Positions 5,330-5,755 of a DNA stretch of 5,755 bases are shown here, one piece after another. A program made the translations under genes and the position numbers. The stretch lies in contig JAHLBL010000118.1 of NCBI GenBank assembly GCA_020625635.1, positions 1 to 5,755 of the forward strand, in the 5' to 3' direction. Source of the stretch: a bacterium. GTDB lineage: Bacteria; Bacillota; Clostridia; Oscillospirales; Acutalibacteraceae. The notes under the pieces were generated by a model. It worked only from the letters and a program-made list of their open reading frames with translations. It searched no databases and was not told where the DNA came from. Numbering within the stretch: the stretch's first letter is position 1; each line of letters starts with the position of its first letter.

Positions 5330-5755
5330 TTATTCTGTCTTCTGTTCCTTTTGTTCCTGCTCTTTTTCCTTTTTGATTTTCTTTTTCCAGAACGGGATCT
5401 CGAAAATTCCCACAACCGTGCCGAAGCCGTAAGCGAGGTGCATAAGAGGGAAGAGCAGGGGCAGCAGGAAGAACTGCGGCATAATGTCTCTCATGGTAAA
5501 GCAGCTTACCGTGTTTACGAAGTCGAACATCGAGTAAAGCAGCACGAGGATTTCGAGCATAAGCGGAAAACCGAGCAGCGCCAATGCCGTTGTTCCGAGA
5601 AGTCCCATTACAAAGAGGAAGGGGACGAAGTGATAGTAGGAAAGGCACTTCGGCGATTCCGATATTGTGAGACCGATCCATTTTCCGTTGCTGTACTTCT
5701 GCTTGATCATACCCTTGAGGCTGTTTCTGGTGTGCTGATAGGAAATGATTTCGGG
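5330..5755 (-). CDS. Family 2 glycosyltransferase, membrane-bound C-terminal part (5' end outside window)
   Basis: The frame is open to the right edge, so only the last 141 residues are seen. The visible start, ISYQHTRNSLKGMIKQKYSNGKWIGLT, is typical of the end of a family 2 (GT-A) glycosyltransferase domain of the ExoA-like type. There an aromatic/Arg-rich segment precedes membrane helices. Three hydrophobic segments follow at about residues 42-62, 63-82 and 92-116; PLLFPLMHLAYGFGTVVGIF is a familiar ending for such enzymes. A highly charged tail follows (KKKIKKEKEQEQKEQKTE). The nucleotide-sugar site and DxD motif would lie upstream, outside the window. An ATG inside the frame at 5710 is internal and not the start, because homology continues before it. 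The gene is followed by licD after 15 bases, which points to assembly or decoration of a surface polysaccharide. The sugar specificity is unknown. Confidence 0.82.
   Translation of the reverse strand, partial: PEIISYQHTRNSLKGMIKQKYSNGKWIGLTISESPKCLSYYHFVPFLFVMGLLGTTALALLGFPLMLEILVLLYSMFDFVNTVSCFTMRDIMPQFFLLPLLFPLMHLAYGFGTVVGIFEIPFWKKKIKKEKEQEQKEQKTE

Noticed and set aside
5307..5681. Alternative minus-strand frame overlapping the glycosyltransferase end
   Set aside because: The other minus-strand frame continues to the window edge with glycosyltransferase sequence and membrane helices; this one is Arg/Leu-rich out-of-frame translation.
1..5755. CRISPR arrays, insertion sequences, tRNA or rRNA genes
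   Set aside because: I saw no spaced direct repeats, transposase sequence, terminal inverted repeats, or tRNA/rRNA-like sequence anywhere in the window.

Overview
The window looks like a chromosomal stretch from a low-to-mid GC Firmicute of the class Clostridia. A Ruminococcus- or Oscillospirales-like gut bacterium is my best guess. The reasons are the gene set (YmdB-type phosphodiesterase, FakA/YloV-type kinase, bacterial TyrRS), strong AAGGAGG-like ribosome binding sites, TTGnnn-17-TATAAT promoters, and an MscL with a cysteine-rich tail of a kind I associate with Firmicutes. The lineage is an inference from gene content, not a measured placement.

Layout, left half (+ strand). The 3' part of tyrS (1-657) is followed after 15 bases by mscL (673-1086), and a rho-independent terminator closes that unit. 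A clean extended -10 promoter then drives ymdB (1262-2035), whose leader can fold into a stem-loop at its very 5' end. No good terminator follows ymdB. A second good promoter lies just before the fakA/yloV homologue (2179-3834), which ends in a strong hairpin terminator.

Middle (3878-4185). No gene covers this stretch, but it is not empty. It has an AT-rich upstream tract, a TTGAAA-18-TATAAT promoter and, about 60 bases downstream of the predicted start, a 15-bp hairpin with a T tract. This predicts a short RNA of about 95 nt, either a small RNA or a terminated leader. A weaker second promoter follows, then a small ORF of unknown function (4186-4407, +).

Right half (- strand). Two genes read leftward: the C-terminal end of a membrane-anchored family 2 glycosyltransferase (5330-5755, cut by the window edge) and a LicD-family protein (4436-5314), 15 bases apart and probably one operon. 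They suggest a cell-surface polysaccharide or teichoic-acid-like decoration locus extending beyond the window. The small ORF and licD converge on one hairpin (4421-4453) that can serve both strands and contains the licD stop codon in its loop.

Most genes are ordinary housekeeping or envelope functions. The best candidates for something undescribed are the predicted short RNA at about 3972-4065, the unrecognised 73-residue protein, and the zinc-ribbon-like tail on MscL.
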